A DNA stretch of 64,000 nucleotides from HNR sp040400085. GTDB taxonomy: Bacteria; Actinomycetota; Actinomycetes; Actinomycetales; Microbacteriaceae. The notes beneath the pieces were generated by a model. It had not been told where the DNA came from. It worked only from the letters and a program-made list of their open reading frames with translations, and searched no databases. Location of the stretch: positions 96,758-160,757 of the forward strand of contig JBBAQX010000002.1 of the NCBI GenBank assembly GCA_040400085.1, given 5' to 3'. Position 1 is the stretch's first letter. The number at the start of each line of letters is the position of its first letter. Of this stretch, positions 41,108 through 49,556 are shown piece by piece. The position numbers and the translations under genes were made by a program.

Positions 41108-41344
41108 ATGGGCTGGTACCTGACCGTCAAGGAACTTAAGAACCTCCTGAATAAGTATGACGACAGGGCCGTAGTCATGATCGGTGTCGACCGAGACGGT
41201 GGTGAATCGTACGAGGCCGACGCCGATCTCTCCTATGTCTACCTAACTCACGAGGGAGAGCTGGTCGACGAATTCTCTGTCAATAAGAATGAATCGCTGC
41301 GGGAGTATCGCAGGGCAGTAGTGATCTGGAGCACCGATAAGTGA
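41108..41344 (+). CDS. hypothetical protein, 78 residues
   Basis: Small beta-rich protein (LLNKYDDRAVVMIGVDRDGG). Resembles short inhibitor-like or accessory proteins in which a protein begins MGWYLTVKELKNLL; no family named with confidence. Overlaps gp41. Confidence 0.6.
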   Translation: MGWYLTVKELKNLLNKYDDRAVVMIGVDRDGGESYEADADLSYVYLTHEGELVDEFSVNKNESLREYRRAVVIWSTDK

Positions 41345-42747
41345 CAGCAAGTATAGAACGAATGATCCTAGACTCCCTCACGCACGATGAGGACTACGTC
41401 AGGACTGTTCTTCCGCATATCAAGCCCGAGTACTTTTCCGACGACGCGGAGCGTTGCGTCTACAACCTCATCTCGAACCATTTTGATAAGTACGCCAGCC
41501 TTCCGTCACAGGCCAGTCTTCACATTGACCTGAAGGCGGTGGAAAAGTTGTCCGAGCCGACCTTTAAGACGGCTCAGACGATCATTGACGGTCTCGCCAA
41601 TGCGTCACGCGATCAGAAGTGGATCGTCGACGCAACGGAGAAGTTCTGTAAGCGTCGCGCTATTCACAACGCGCTTATAGAGTCCATCAGGATCATGGAC
41701 GATCGTTCGGGCAAGACCATGCCCGACTCGATTCCCGATCTTCTGTCGGACGCTCTTGCCGTCGGCTTCGACATGCGCGTCGGTCACGACTACATGGAGG
41801 ATCACGAGAAGCGATTCGCGTACTACCACTCGAAGGAAGAGAAGATCCCCTTCAGTCTCGCGAAGTTCAACCTCATCACCAAGGGAGGACTGTCACGCAA
41901 GACACTGACTGTCATTCTTGCTGGCACTGGTGTAGGTAAGACGTTGCTCATGTGCTCACATGCGGCGTCAAATCTCATGGACGGACGCAATGTCCTGTAC
42001 ATCACCATGGAGATGGCCGAGGAAAAGATCGCCGAGCGTATCGACGCTAATCTCCTCAACACCACGATTGACTCACTCGGGACATTGACCCAGGAGGAGT
42101 ATTTCCGTAGAGTCGAGCGAGTCAAGAGCCGCACGGTCGGTCGTCTTATCATCAAGGAGTACCCGACGGCAGGCGCGCATACCGGACACTTCCGCGCCCT
42201 CATCAAGGAATTGAGGATCAAGAAGAACTTCATTCCCGATGTCATCTACGTCGACTATATCAACATCTGCGCCAGCTATCGGGTGAAGGCCGGAGCGAAC
42301 GCGAACAGCTACACCCTGGTGAAGTCCATCGCCGAGGAGCTGCGCGGTCTGGCCGTCGAGAACAATGTCCCCTTGATCACGGCCACGCAGACGACACGTA
42401 CCGGCATGACGTCGTCCGACGTGGACATGACCGACACCTCGGAATCAATCGGTCTACCGTTCACGGCCGACTTGATGTACGCAGCCATGACCAACGAGGA
42501 ATTGGAGAAGTCCGGCTTGATGAAGATCAAGCAGCTCAAGAACCGATACGACGAACTCTCTAAGATGCGGAGTTTCGTGATCGGTGTCGAGCGAGCTAAG
42601 ATGCGGACCTTTGATGCCGACGACAGCATGCAGCCGGACGCCAATCCTGCCCCGGCGTCAACTTCGTCGACTTTCGGTCTTCCCGCTCTACGGGCAGGTC
42701 AGAATTCGTTCGAAGATTTGAAGGAGAAGCTGAAAGGCTTCAAATAA
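41341..42747 (+). CDS. 41: gp41 replicative DNA helicase
   Basis: Codes for 468 residues (T4 gp41 is 475), GTG start in a 4-base overlap. DnaB-type RecA core: Walker A AGTGVGKTLL, VLYITMEMAEEKIAERIDAN, Walker B PDVIYVDYINIC, and LITATQTTRTG. Hexameric 5'-3' helicase that works with gp61 primase (49943). Followed by a late-like promoter element at its 3' end. Confidence 0.95.
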   Translation: MTASIERMILDSLTHDEDYVRTVLPHIKPEYFSDDAERCVYNLISNHFDKYASLPSQASLHIDLKAVEKLSEPTFKTAQTIIDGLANASRDQKWIVDATEKFCKRRAIHNALIESIRIMDDRSGKTMPDSIPDLLSDALAVGFDMRVGHDYMEDHEKRFAYYHSKEEKIPFSLAKFNLITKGGLSRKTLTVILAGTGVGKTLLMCSHAASNLMDGRNVLYITMEMAEEKIAERIDANLLNTTIDSLGTLTQEEYFRRVERVKSRTVGRLIIKEYPTAGAHTGHFRALIKELRIKKNFIPDVIYVDYINICASYRVKAGANANSYTLVKSIAEELRGLAVENNVPLITATQTTRTGMTSSDVDMTDTSESIGLPFTADLMYAAMTNEELEKSGLMKIKQLKNRYDELSKMRSFVIGVERAKMRTFDADDSMQPDANPAPASTSSTFGLPALRAGQNSFEDLKEKLKGFK

Positions 42748-42750
42748 ATA
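42743..42750 (+). promoter_or_regulatory. T4-late-like element AATAAATA
   Basis: Overlaps the gp41 stop codon, 18 bases before the metalloprotease start. Suggests late expression of that gene. Confidence 0.45.
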
Positions 42751-42767
42751 GGGTCAGGGAGACCCTC

Positions 42768-43292
42768 ATGCCGGAAGTCACCATTCGCAGCCGCAATTCT
42801 GGATCAAAGAACCTAACCACCGAGCAGCGTCGTCTAATGAAGGACTTCATTGCTTGGTCGGCGGAACGACTTCTGGGTAAGCGGTTGGCGAATGGTGTCG
42901 AGATCGACTTGATCCTCGATGGCAATCTCTTCAAGAAGGAGAGAACATACGGGTACGCCATCTGGGAGGATAAACACTACCGCGGCCGCCAGTTCACAAT
43001 CGAAATAGACTCGACGTTCTCCTTCCTTAATATCCTGCACACCCTGGGTCACGAGATGGTGCACATTAAGCAGTACGCCAAGGGCGAGCTGTACCTATCC
43101 GAGTCACAGGGAGAATACGACATCTACATGCACAACAAGATTCCTGTCAGCACAAAGGAAGTCGATTATTGGGAATTGCCGTGGGAATGGGAAGCCCACG
43201 GTCGCGCCATTGGTCTCGTTGTGCTCTGGCTACGCGAGCGTAAACACAATGAAAATGACTGGGCGAAGGAGAGAGTGTTTCTTGGATCTTGA
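42768..43292 (+). CDS. SprT-like zinc metallopeptidase
   Basis: Codes for 174 residues. LGHEMVHIKQYAKGEL is the HExxH zinc site, and YWELPWEWEAHGRA gives the downstream Glu. Size and motif resemble SprT/WSS1-type proteases, some of which remove protein from DNA. The role here is unknown. Confidence 0.75.
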   Translation: MPEVTIRSRNSGSKNLTTEQRRLMKDFIAWSAERLLGKRLANGVEIDLILDGNLFKKERTYGYAIWEDKHYRGRQFTIEIDSTFSFLNILHTLGHEMVHIKQYAKGELYLSESQGEYDIYMHNKIPVSTKEVDYWELPWEWEAHGRAIGLVVLWLRERKHNENDWAKERVFLGS

Positions 43293-43297
43293 GTCAA

Positions 43298-43326
43298 TTT
43301 ACAAGTTGCAGAATCGGTGTTATAAA
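43298..43326 (+). promoter_or_regulatory. promoter with GAATCGGTGT element
   Basis: TTTACA, 17-base spacer ending GAATCGGTGT, then TATAAA. Right half of the operator-like element is conserved and again touches the -10 box. Confidence 0.75.
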
Positions 43327-43358
43327 AAGTCCTGCTGACCCAAACTAACGAGGTTTAC

Positions 43359-43748
43359 ATGGGACGGAAAATTAGCCTGGTCGTGCAAATTACTCTTGAC
43401 GATCTGAATACGCTCATCAACTCTCTTCCCGGCGCAACGGTTTCTCTCGCTGAGGACACCACCACCGCAAAGAAAGCCGCACCGCCCAAGAAGGTGCGTC
43501 ACCGTAACCGCCGTAACCGCCATAACTATCATCCCCTCGGCACCCGCGGTCTCATCCGGTCGTGGATCGAAGCTAACAACACCGGGTCCGTGAAGGACAT
43601 CGTCAAGCACTTGATGGCCCACGGCTACAAGGAAAAGACGGCGGTGAACGACGTCTACAAGTATTGCAGGGAATTCGAACGCAAGGGCCTCATCGTCCGA
43701 GCGAACGGTTTCATCACTAGGACCCGTCAGGGTCTCAGCTTCGAATAG
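43359..43748 (+). CDS. putative winged-helix protein
   Basis: Codes for 129 residues. A basic His/Arg-rich linker (VRHRNRRNRHNYHPLG), then GTRGLIRSWIEANNTGSVKDI and YREFERKGLIVRANG, a helical plus wing pattern that suggests a winged helix. Under an operator-bearing promoter, so it could be a regulator of that set. Confidence 0.55.
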   Translation: MGRKISLVVQITLDDLNTLINSLPGATVSLAEDTTTAKKAAPPKKVRHRNRRNRHNYHPLGTRGLIRSWIEANNTGSVKDIVKHLMAHGYKEKTAVNDVYKYCREFERKGLIVRANGFITRTRQGLSFE

Positions 43749-43762
43749 GCAGGAGTCTCGTC

Positions 43763-44431
43763 ATGGACAACAACGATCGTTTTTCCGAACACATCAGCGT
43801 CGCCCACCGCATCGTTCCTCGCGGTATCGGCAAGGCCGTCATTCTCGGTTTTGACTCCAACTTCGATTTCGAGAATCCTTCGGTCGGCGTCTCGCCGGTC
43901 GCGCTCATCGTCGACAACACTCCCAGGGAATTTGCCAAGGTGTTGCCGGTCGTCTCGATGCTCTTCGAGTTGAAGAACATCATGTCCTATGTGATCGCCT
44001 TGGAGATCGCGTCGCACCCGACGAATTTGGTCGACAGAACGCTCCTCACCGGCCGTGATAACGCCCGTGACCTGATGGAGGCCATGGGACTCGATCCCGA
44101 TACGCCGACGGTTCCCAACGCCGTTCTCTATCTCGTGAACCTCGGTAAGAACGATCGGGTCTTTCTTCTGCGCAACGACGCGGATGAACAGTTCACGGAT
44201 CTCGGCACCCCGGGAATGGACATCCTCGAGGCGTATTCCCAACTCGCTCCGGGGGACCTCATCCGGGACACCACCGAACGCTTCGTCAAAACAAAACTGT
44301 CCGACGAGGACAGGGAAGCCTTCCTCAGTAAGTACACTAAGATGGGGTACCGCGCCCACATCAATGAGGCTAAGGAAAAGATCGCCGAAGTCGTGGCCAA
44401 CGAGCGTCCTCGGGACGCACCGCTCAACTAG
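43763..44431 (+). CDS. hypothetical protein, 222 residues
   Basis: Alpha/beta protein with no motif I can name (VAHRIVPRGIGKAVILGFDSN). Immediately upstream of RtcB (9 bases), so probably co-transcribed. A long antisense frame across it is a shadow. Confidence 0.55.
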   Translation: MDNNDRFSEHISVAHRIVPRGIGKAVILGFDSNFDFENPSVGVSPVALIVDNTPREFAKVLPVVSMLFELKNIMSYVIALEIASHPTNLVDRTLLTGRDNARDLMEAMGLDPDTPTVPNAVLYLVNLGKNDRVFLLRNDADEQFTDLGTPGMDILEAYSQLAPGDLIRDTTERFVKTKLSDEDREAFLSKYTKMGYRAHINEAKEKIAEVVANERPRDAPLN

Positions 44432-44440
44432 GAACTGAAC

Positions 44441-45595
44441 ATGACGCAGAATGACACGCTCGTAATCCGCGGCGAGCACGATGAAGGTACCGTCGAACAG
44501 ATGTGGCGTTGCCTTGGTGTGGGATCCGCAATCAAGGGCGTGTTGTGCGCCGATGGACACCTGGGCTATGCACAGCCGGTGGGAGGCGTGATTGCTTACG
44601 AGAATCACGTCTCCATCTCGGGAGTCGGTTTCGACATTGGCTGTGGTAACATGGCAGTGAAGACCGATATGACGGAGCGCGATATTCGCGGCCGTCTCCC
44701 GGGTATCGTCAAAGAGATCTCTCGCACAATCGACTTTGGTGTGGGTGGTAAGTACTCCCGTTCCCGAGGCGACCTCGAGCATCCAATCTTCGATCACGAT
44801 GACGTGTGGGAGAATGCCGGCGTCAAGGATCTCAAGGATCAAGCATATCAGCAGCTCGGCACTGTGGGCGGCGGCAATCACTACGTCGACTTATTCGTCG
44901 ACCGTGAAGACGATCACATCTGGATCGGCGTTCACTTTGGTTCCCGAGGACTCGGGCACCGAACGGCAACGAGGTACCTTAAGTGGGCGGACGGTAAGGA
45001 CGGCATCAACGTCGCCCCGGCCCTCGTGGAGTTCGGTACGGATCTGGCCGAACGGTATATGGTCGCAATGCGATTGGCCGGCGAGTACGCTTACGCGGGC
45101 CGCGAATGGGTGGTTAAGAAGGTCGTTAAGATCCTCGCGGCAAAAGTCCTCATGTCCGTGCACAACCATCACAACTATGCGTGGGAAGAGAAGCACGGCG
45201 GAAATTACTACTGGGTCGTCCGCAAGGGCGCCACGCCGGCGTTCCCGGGGCAGTTGGGCTTTGTCGGCGGATCCATGGGTGATGATGCCGTCATCGTCGA
45301 AGGACTCGACACCGAGGAGGCTCGACGGAACTTATTCTCCACCATTCACGGTGCAGGGCGCATCTTCTCCCGTTCCGTCGCTAAGAAGACATTCACCCGC
45401 AGCGAGATGGACAAGTGGCTTGCCGATAAGGGCATCCTCCTCGTCGGCGGTGACTTGGACGAGAGCCCGATGGCGTACCGCCGTCTGGATGAGGTCCTCA
45501 AGTATCACGAGGACTCAGTGAAGGTTGTCAACCGATTGCGTCCCATTGCCGTCCTCATGGCCGGTAAGGGAGAGCGCGATCCCTATAAGGACTAG
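44441..45595 (+). CDS. rtcB: RtcB RNA ligase
   Basis: Codes for 384 residues. ADGHLGYAQPVGG, GVGFDIGCGN with metal Cys, GTVGGGNHYVDL, HFGSRGLGH, HNHHNYAWEE, RKGATPA, GGSMG, and HGAGR with the His that is guanylylated. RtcB joins 2',3'-cyclic phosphate or 3'-phosphate ends to 5'-OH, as left by tRNA-cutting ribonucleases. In a phage with many tRNAs it probably repairs tRNAs cut by host defence nucleases. Confidence 0.95.
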   Translation: MTQNDTLVIRGEHDEGTVEQMWRCLGVGSAIKGVLCADGHLGYAQPVGGVIAYENHVSISGVGFDIGCGNMAVKTDMTERDIRGRLPGIVKEISRTIDFGVGGKYSRSRGDLEHPIFDHDDVWENAGVKDLKDQAYQQLGTVGGGNHYVDLFVDREDDHIWIGVHFGSRGLGHRTATRYLKWADGKDGINVAPALVEFGTDLAERYMVAMRLAGEYAYAGREWVVKKVVKILAAKVLMSVHNHHNYAWEEKHGGNYYWVVRKGATPAFPGQLGFVGGSMGDDAVIVEGLDTEEARRNLFSTIHGAGRIFSRSVAKKTFTRSEMDKWLADKGILLVGGDLDESPMAYRRLDEVLKYHEDSVKVVNRLRPIAVLMAGKGERDPYKD

Positions 45596-45599
45596 ATGC

Positions 45600-45752
45600 A
45601 TGGGACCGTTTGAAATTCTACTGCTACTGCTGATAACCGGCATTTGGATCGGCGGAGTGGTCATAGTGGCCGACACGAGTAAGAGATATTACGAGGCTGT
45701 GCTGTGGCCTATCTTCGTGCCGATTACAAAGATCCGCCGCCTGCGGAAATAA
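45600..45752 (+). CDS. small membrane protein, 50 residues
   Basis: N-terminal helix FEILLLLLITGIWIGGVVIV, then a basic tail. AAGGA upstream. Holin-like size, but only one transmembrane segment is visible; identity unknown. Confidence 0.55.
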   Translation: MGPFEILLLLLITGIWIGGVVIVADTSKRYYEAVLWPIFVPITKIRRLRK

Positions 45753-45755
45753 ATA
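45748..45755 (+). promoter_or_regulatory. T4-late-like element AATAAATA
   Basis: Overlaps the stop of the small membrane protein, 6 bases before the GTG at 45761. If that GTG is used, the transcript would be nearly leaderless; the alternative ATG at 45800 has a normal distance. Confidence 0.45.
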
Positions 45756-45760
45756 CATGC

Positions 45761-46465
45761 GTGAGTATACGCAAAGTCAAGAAACGTGTGTGGGCGGGGA
45801 TGTCTTCCCAGAAAGTGGTCGCCCACTATCTCGTCGCCGAAGCGGAGGAACTTGGCTATAGGGCTAAGTTCCTCTCGGCGGCCGCATTCGGTCAGAAGAA
45901 GAACGACGTCATGCTCACCGTCAATGGGAGCAAACTCTCCGTAGAGGTCAAGGGCATGTCTGGACCTAAGGCGGCAATCGCCATGTTCGATAAGTCCGTC
46001 CGCCGTAGAAACGTCCCGCAGGAGATCGACAAGCTAGCGGAGGCCTTCGCTGCAATCATCTCCGTCGGCGGTACGACTCTGGCCCAATTACTCGAAAAGA
46101 ACTCATACGGTCGGGGCTTCCTCGGGGCGCTTGATTTCTACAAGGACCACATGGACGGTGCCATCGGTCTGGCCGAGGATAAGAACTCCCCGCCGTCAGG
46201 TAAGATCCCACGGGACTTCATTTCCAAGGACCCTAGGATCTGTCAGGCCGCTCGCAGCATTGTGCTGGCTAACCTCAAGGACGGTGGCGACACCTATTTC
46301 GCCGTACACGACAAGTCGGACGACTCCGTAAGGTTCTGGTACACGGGCTACGGCACAAACATCCTAGACGCCCCACGGTTCCCAACCCTCAAGGAAATAG
46401 CCCTGGATACCTACGGTGGCGCATCGTTGGGGGCCACCCGCATTGCCCTGAAGATCCGAATCTGA
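45761..46465 (+). CDS. putative PD-(D/E)xK nuclease-like protein
   Basis: Codes for 234 residues from GTG (221 from ATG at 45800). KKNDVMLTVNGSKLSVEVKG gives D...ExK on two strands as in PD-(D/E)xK nucleases; the rest is alpha/beta. Placed under a late-like promoter next to virion genes, so packaging or head-associated work is possible. Confidence 0.55.
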   Translation: MSIRKVKKRVWAGMSSQKVVAHYLVAEAEELGYRAKFLSAAAFGQKKNDVMLTVNGSKLSVEVKGMSGPKAAIAMFDKSVRRRNVPQEIDKLAEAFAAIISVGGTTLAQLLEKNSYGRGFLGALDFYKDHMDGAIGLAEDKNSPPSGKIPRDFISKDPRICQAARSIVLANLKDGGDTYFAVHDKSDDSVRFWYTGYGTNILDAPRFPTLKEIALDTYGGASLGATRIALKIRI

Positions 46466-46470
46466 CCCCG

Positions 46471-46478
46471 TATAAATA
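46471..46478 (+). promoter_or_regulatory. exact T4 late promoter TATAAATA
   Basis: Exact match to the T4 late consensus, ending 5 bases before the ATG at 46484. In T4 the start of transcription would fall at about the ATG. Confidence 0.6.
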
Positions 46479-46483
46479 GGGGT

Positions 46484-46999
46484 ATGCCAAAGCTCGATAA
46501 GAAACCAACCGATTTTCTTAAGAAGAATCGCCCCGATGACGAGAAGGACGACAAGAAGCGTCCGCCGTCAGACGACCGTCCCGATAAAAAGGACGACGAG
46601 GGTTCCGACGACTCCGATGATGACGAGTCGGACGACGAGCCGAAAGGCAAGCCCAAGGGTCGCTTCGGTAAGAAGGACAAGGATGCACCGCCCGAGGACG
46701 ACTCGGACGATGACGACAATGATGGCGACGGATCGGATGACTCCGATGACGACGGCGACGGCCCGCCTAAGAAGGGCAAGGAAGTGGATGACGATGACGT
46801 CGATGATGACGACGTCAAGGCGGATTCTGAAGGCGATTCGGCTAAGCCGGAATTCGGCAAGAAGAAGTCTGCCGAGGATACACCGGATGACGATTCCGAC
46901 GTGATCATCAAGGGGAACGTGACGGCGACCGGCAACCCACGAAGCAAGGTCGTACTGAACCCAGTCCTCGAGAGATGGTTGGAACGCTTCAATAAATAA
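46484..46999 (+). CDS. extremely acidic Asp-rich protein
   Basis: Codes for 171 residues. Residues 18-135 are almost all Asp, Glu, Ser, Lys, Pro and Gly, in runs such as SDDSDDDESDDEPKG, and clearly unstructured. The last 30 residues (VIIKGNVTATGNPRSKVVL...) look folded. May mimic DNA or buffer basic head proteins; it is preceded by the best late promoter in the window. Confidence 0.7.
   Translation: MPKLDKKPTDFLKKNRPDDEKDDKKRPPSDDRPDKKDDEGSDDSDDDESDDEPKGKPKGRFGKKDKDAPPEDDSDDDDNDGDGSDDSDDDGDGPPKKGKEVDDDDVDDDDVKADSEGDSAKPEFGKKKSAEDTPDDDSDVIIKGNVTATGNPRSKVVLNPVLERWLERFNK
46991..46998 (+). promoter_or_regulatory. T4-late-like element AATAAATA
   Basis: Overlaps the stop region of the acidic protein and lies 22 bases before the next ATG, with AGGAG between. 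Confidence 0.45.
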
Positions 47000-47019
47000 G
47001 AACGAATTAGGAGACGCAC

Positions 47020-47712
47020 ATGCCCATTTGGAGTGCCAATGACGATCCGACGGGTCGTCCGAACTATGCTAACGTCGCGACCGTCTACGGCGTCGACAAG
47101 GCCGAAGCCGCGGTCAAGGGTGCACACCTTGGGCCGGGCTGGGTCAACGTCAATGTCGGTACAGGTCCCGTCGTATTCAAGATTGCGAACGGTGGTTCGG
47201 GTTACGCTAACGCGAACTTCATCACCGTTGACGGCGGCACCACCCCGGGTGTCGTCAACGCGACAGCGAATATCGTCGTCGGTCAGTCCGCGAACCTCGC
47301 GGGAACCCTCGCCGTCACGTCGGCTTTGGTCAACGTGGTTGCTACTGGCGTGGACCTAACTACGGTGTTCACCAACAATGCTCAGATGTTCGTCTACACG
47401 GACAACAGCACCATGGTGGTCAAGACGATCAATAAGGTCACAAACTCGACCTCTATGAACGTCGTCGGTGCGTTCGCCGCATCCAACGCCGCATCCAAGT
47501 ACGGACTTGCCGGTGTCATTCAGTCCATCACGAACATCAAGGAAGGCTCCGGCTTCACAACGACCGCCAACGTCACCATCACGGGAACGGGCGTCAACGC
47601 GAACGTAGTCACCCTGGGTGGACGCGCCGGCCGTACCTGGTACGAGCACATGGTCGTGGTCAAGGGCATGAAGAACGACGCCGCAGACGACACCGTCTTC
47701 CCCGATTCGTGA
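47020..47712 (+). CDS. virion structural protein of T4-like type
   Basis: Codes for 230 residues. Opens SANDDPTGRPNYANVATVYGVDKAEA, then HLGPGWVNVNVGTG and near the end GGRAGRTWYEHMVVVKGM. This matches structural proteins in T4-like cyanophages that begin with a NxYGVD segment and contain GWV..GTG. The middle is Gly/Thr/Asn-rich beta. Probably a head or neck decoration protein. Confidence 0.7.
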   Translation: MPIWSANDDPTGRPNYANVATVYGVDKAEAAVKGAHLGPGWVNVNVGTGPVVFKIANGGSGYANANFITVDGGTTPGVVNATANIVVGQSANLAGTLAVTSALVNVVATGVDLTTVFTNNAQMFVYTDNSTMVVKTINKVTNSTSMNVVGAFAASNAASKYGLAGVIQSITNIKEGSGFTTTANVTITGTGVNANVVTLGGRAGRTWYEHMVVVKGMKNDAADDTVFPDS

Positions 47713-47717
47713 TTTGA

Positions 47718-47906
47718 ATACACACCGAAGCGTCCAAGCTTAAGATCAGTGTGAATAGTGCTAGAAAACCGAACATAGGAACGACGGGAAAAAAGTACTC
47801 CGAAGAAAGCCGAGCTCGAATGCGAGCAGCCCACTTAGGAAGCCGCCACACCGAGGAGACTAAAATGAAAATTAGCATGAACAATGGACGTAGGAGAAAC
47901 CGCTAG
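47718..47906 (+). pseudogene. remnant of a NUMOD3 homing endonuclease
   Basis: Open frame of 62 codons between a stop and TAG with no good start (GTG at 47751). GKKYSEESRARMRAAHLGSR and HTEETKMKISMNN are two NUMOD3 repeats, the DNA-binding modules of GIY-YIG and HNH homing endonucleases. No catalytic domain remains. A decayed mobile gene between two structural genes. Confidence 0.7.
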
Positions 47907-48298
47907 TGGCCACGAAAAAAATAACAGACTTAAGCGCAGCGTCGTCCGTCACGTCTGACGACCTGCTGCTTACCGTGGATATGGCGGGCCCGACCACGTA
48001 CAAGATCACCGTGGCCAACTTCTTCGCCTCCGTACCCACCCCGGCGGTATTCACCGCCAACGTCGCCGTCCAGGGCACCCTCGCCGCTAACGTGGTCAGT
48101 GCCGTGGGCAACGTCACCTTCAATACTGCCAACTACGTCACGGCCAACAACTTGATCGTGAAGCGGTCGGTAACCCCGGCAAACAGCACGGATGGTGCCA
48201 ACGCATCGCACGTGGGCCTCATGTGGACGGATGCAACCAGCATCTATCTGCAGGCCAACGCGACGCACATCAAGAAGGTCGCGCTGAGCACGTTCTAA
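47906..48298 (+). CDS. virion protein, fibre- or neck-type
   Basis: Codes for 130 residues from a GTG overlapping the remnant's stop. ITDLSAASSVTSDDLLLTVD and TYKITVANFF match the N-terminal domain seen in many phage tail-fibre and neck proteins; the rest is Ala/Asn/Thr-rich beta. Confidence 0.6.
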   Translation: MATKKITDLSAASSVTSDDLLLTVDMAGPTTYKITVANFFASVPTPAVFTANVAVQGTLAANVVSAVGNVTFNTANYVTANNLIVKRSVTPANSTDGANASHVGLMWTDATSIYLQANATHIKKVALSTF

Positions 48299-48307
48299 GG
48301 ATTTATC

Positions 48308-48697
48308 GTGGTGCCTGCAATGCAACTCAAAGAGCGTACCTTTCTACTGTACGCAGCTAGGCACTACGATAATCCAAACTGCAATACGCAGGAAGAGTTC
48401 CTTGACGACCTTCGTCGTTTTAAGTACGTTAAGAGACTCCTGAACCGTTATGTCGAGACCGGTGAACTTAAGCACCGTCTCATTCTGAACCACATCATTG
48501 TGATCTACAATGTGTTCGGGTCGGAAGCCGCGACTAAAATGTTGTTCCTGCGACTGACGGGGCTTGAGAAATACCTCAAGCCCTTCCTAGTCTGCATCGG
48601 TCAGATGCCCGAACAGGTGGTGATGGCCGACAAGGTGATCATCAATAGTGACGTACCGATGGACCCATTCGTGGTCGATGCATTGAGGACGATATGA
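48308..48697 (+). CDS. conserved T4-like protein (DUF7207-like)
   Basis: Codes for 129 residues from GTG (an ATG at 48320 is an alternative). EEFLDDLRRFKYVKRLLNRYVETGELKHRLILNHIIVIYN is a strongly conserved block that I recognise from T4-like phages. Role unknown, usually among head genes. Confidence 0.7.
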   Translation: MVPAMQLKERTFLLYAARHYDNPNCNTQEEFLDDLRRFKYVKRLLNRYVETGELKHRLILNHIIVIYNVFGSEAATKMLFLRLTGLEKYLKPFLVCIGQMPEQVVMADKVIINSDVPMDPFVVDALRTI

Positions 48698-49128
48698 TAA
48701 TCGAAACTTACATGACGTATCAGTTCATCAAGAGGTACATCACGCCCTTCAAACGCTGGAAGGCGTTCGATCTCGGTATCATCAATGAGAAGGGCCAGGT
48801 ACTGCGTAAGCGGTCTACCTTGACTACCGAGGAGGAGCGAGCGGCGTTCGGTACATTCGACCTGCTCGTCCTCAACATTAAAAAGATGACTCTGTCGGCA
48901 AACAACGTTCTCATCCCGAGCGCAATCAGCGCACTCCTCATGCGCGAGGATCGCACTCAGGAACAGGTTGTCGACACCGTGTCCCATATCCTTGAGGATG
49001 CCGCCGCCGTACCGACCAACGCAATCGGGGACGGACACATCGAAGGCGCCGGCATCGGACCCAAGGGTGAACCGGGCAAGCGTGACTTCCGCAAATTGAA
49101 GAAGATCATGTCCAGAAAGGTGCCGTGA
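48694..49128 (+). CDS. conserved T4-like protein
   Basis: Codes for 144 residues. FIKRYITPFKRWKAFDLGIINEKGQVLRKR resembles a protein found next to the previous one in T4-like cyanophages. The last 30 residues are Gly-rich then basic. Role unknown. Confidence 0.65.
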   Translation: MIIETYMTYQFIKRYITPFKRWKAFDLGIINEKGQVLRKRSTLTTEEERAAFGTFDLLVLNIKKMTLSANNVLIPSAISALLMREDRTQEQVVDTVSHILEDAAAVPTNAIGDGHIEGAGIGPKGEPGKRDFRKLKKIMSRKVP

Positions 49129-49556
49129 TGCCCATCCTCTCCATTCTCTTTGGCCCCCTCGGCCGCGTCCTCATGGCACTCCTTGCCATCGGTCTCGTGG
49201 CGTTCGGAATCTGGTCGTACATCAACATAACGCAGAACAAGATCCAGCACCTCACGTCCGAGAACGCTCAGCTGAAGGTGCAGGTCGAGCAGTACAGGAA
49301 GGCCGTCGTCGAGCTGCAGGGTAACTTCGATAAGTACCGGGTCGCCTTGGACGAAATGCTCAACAGCATGATCGAAGCGGGAATTCCTGAGGAGCGCATC
49401 ATCGAGTTCTTCCGTAAGAATGACTTCTCGAAGATGTCGGCCGACCAGGTGCAGGTACTGCTCAATCAGCAGCAGGTTGACATTAAGAACTGCCTAGAGA
49501 TATTGACGGGTAAGGCTAAGACAGGAAAGGCAAACGACCTGTGTCCAAATTTCTGA
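49125..49556 (+). CDS. probable inner-membrane spanin or coiled-coil protein
   Basis: Codes for 143 residues. One N-terminal transmembrane helix (VLMALLAIGLVAFGIWSYI), then a 50-residue periplasmic coiled coil. This is the layout of an i-spanin. The next gene overlaps its 3' end and encodes a lipoprotein, as in Rz/Rz1. GTG at 49125 or ATG at 49128. Confidence 0.6.
   Translation: MMPILSILFGPLGRVLMALLAIGLVAFGIWSYINITQNKIQHLTSENAQLKVQVEQYRKAVVELQGNFDKYRVALDEMLNSMIEAGIPEERIIEFFRKNDFSKMSADQVQVLLNQQQVDIKNCLEILTGKAKTGKANDLCPNF

Noticed and set aside
43727..44881. 384-codon minus-strand frame across 43763-44431 and the start of RtcB
   Set aside because: Opposes two plus-strand genes with good starts; composition typical of antisense frames.
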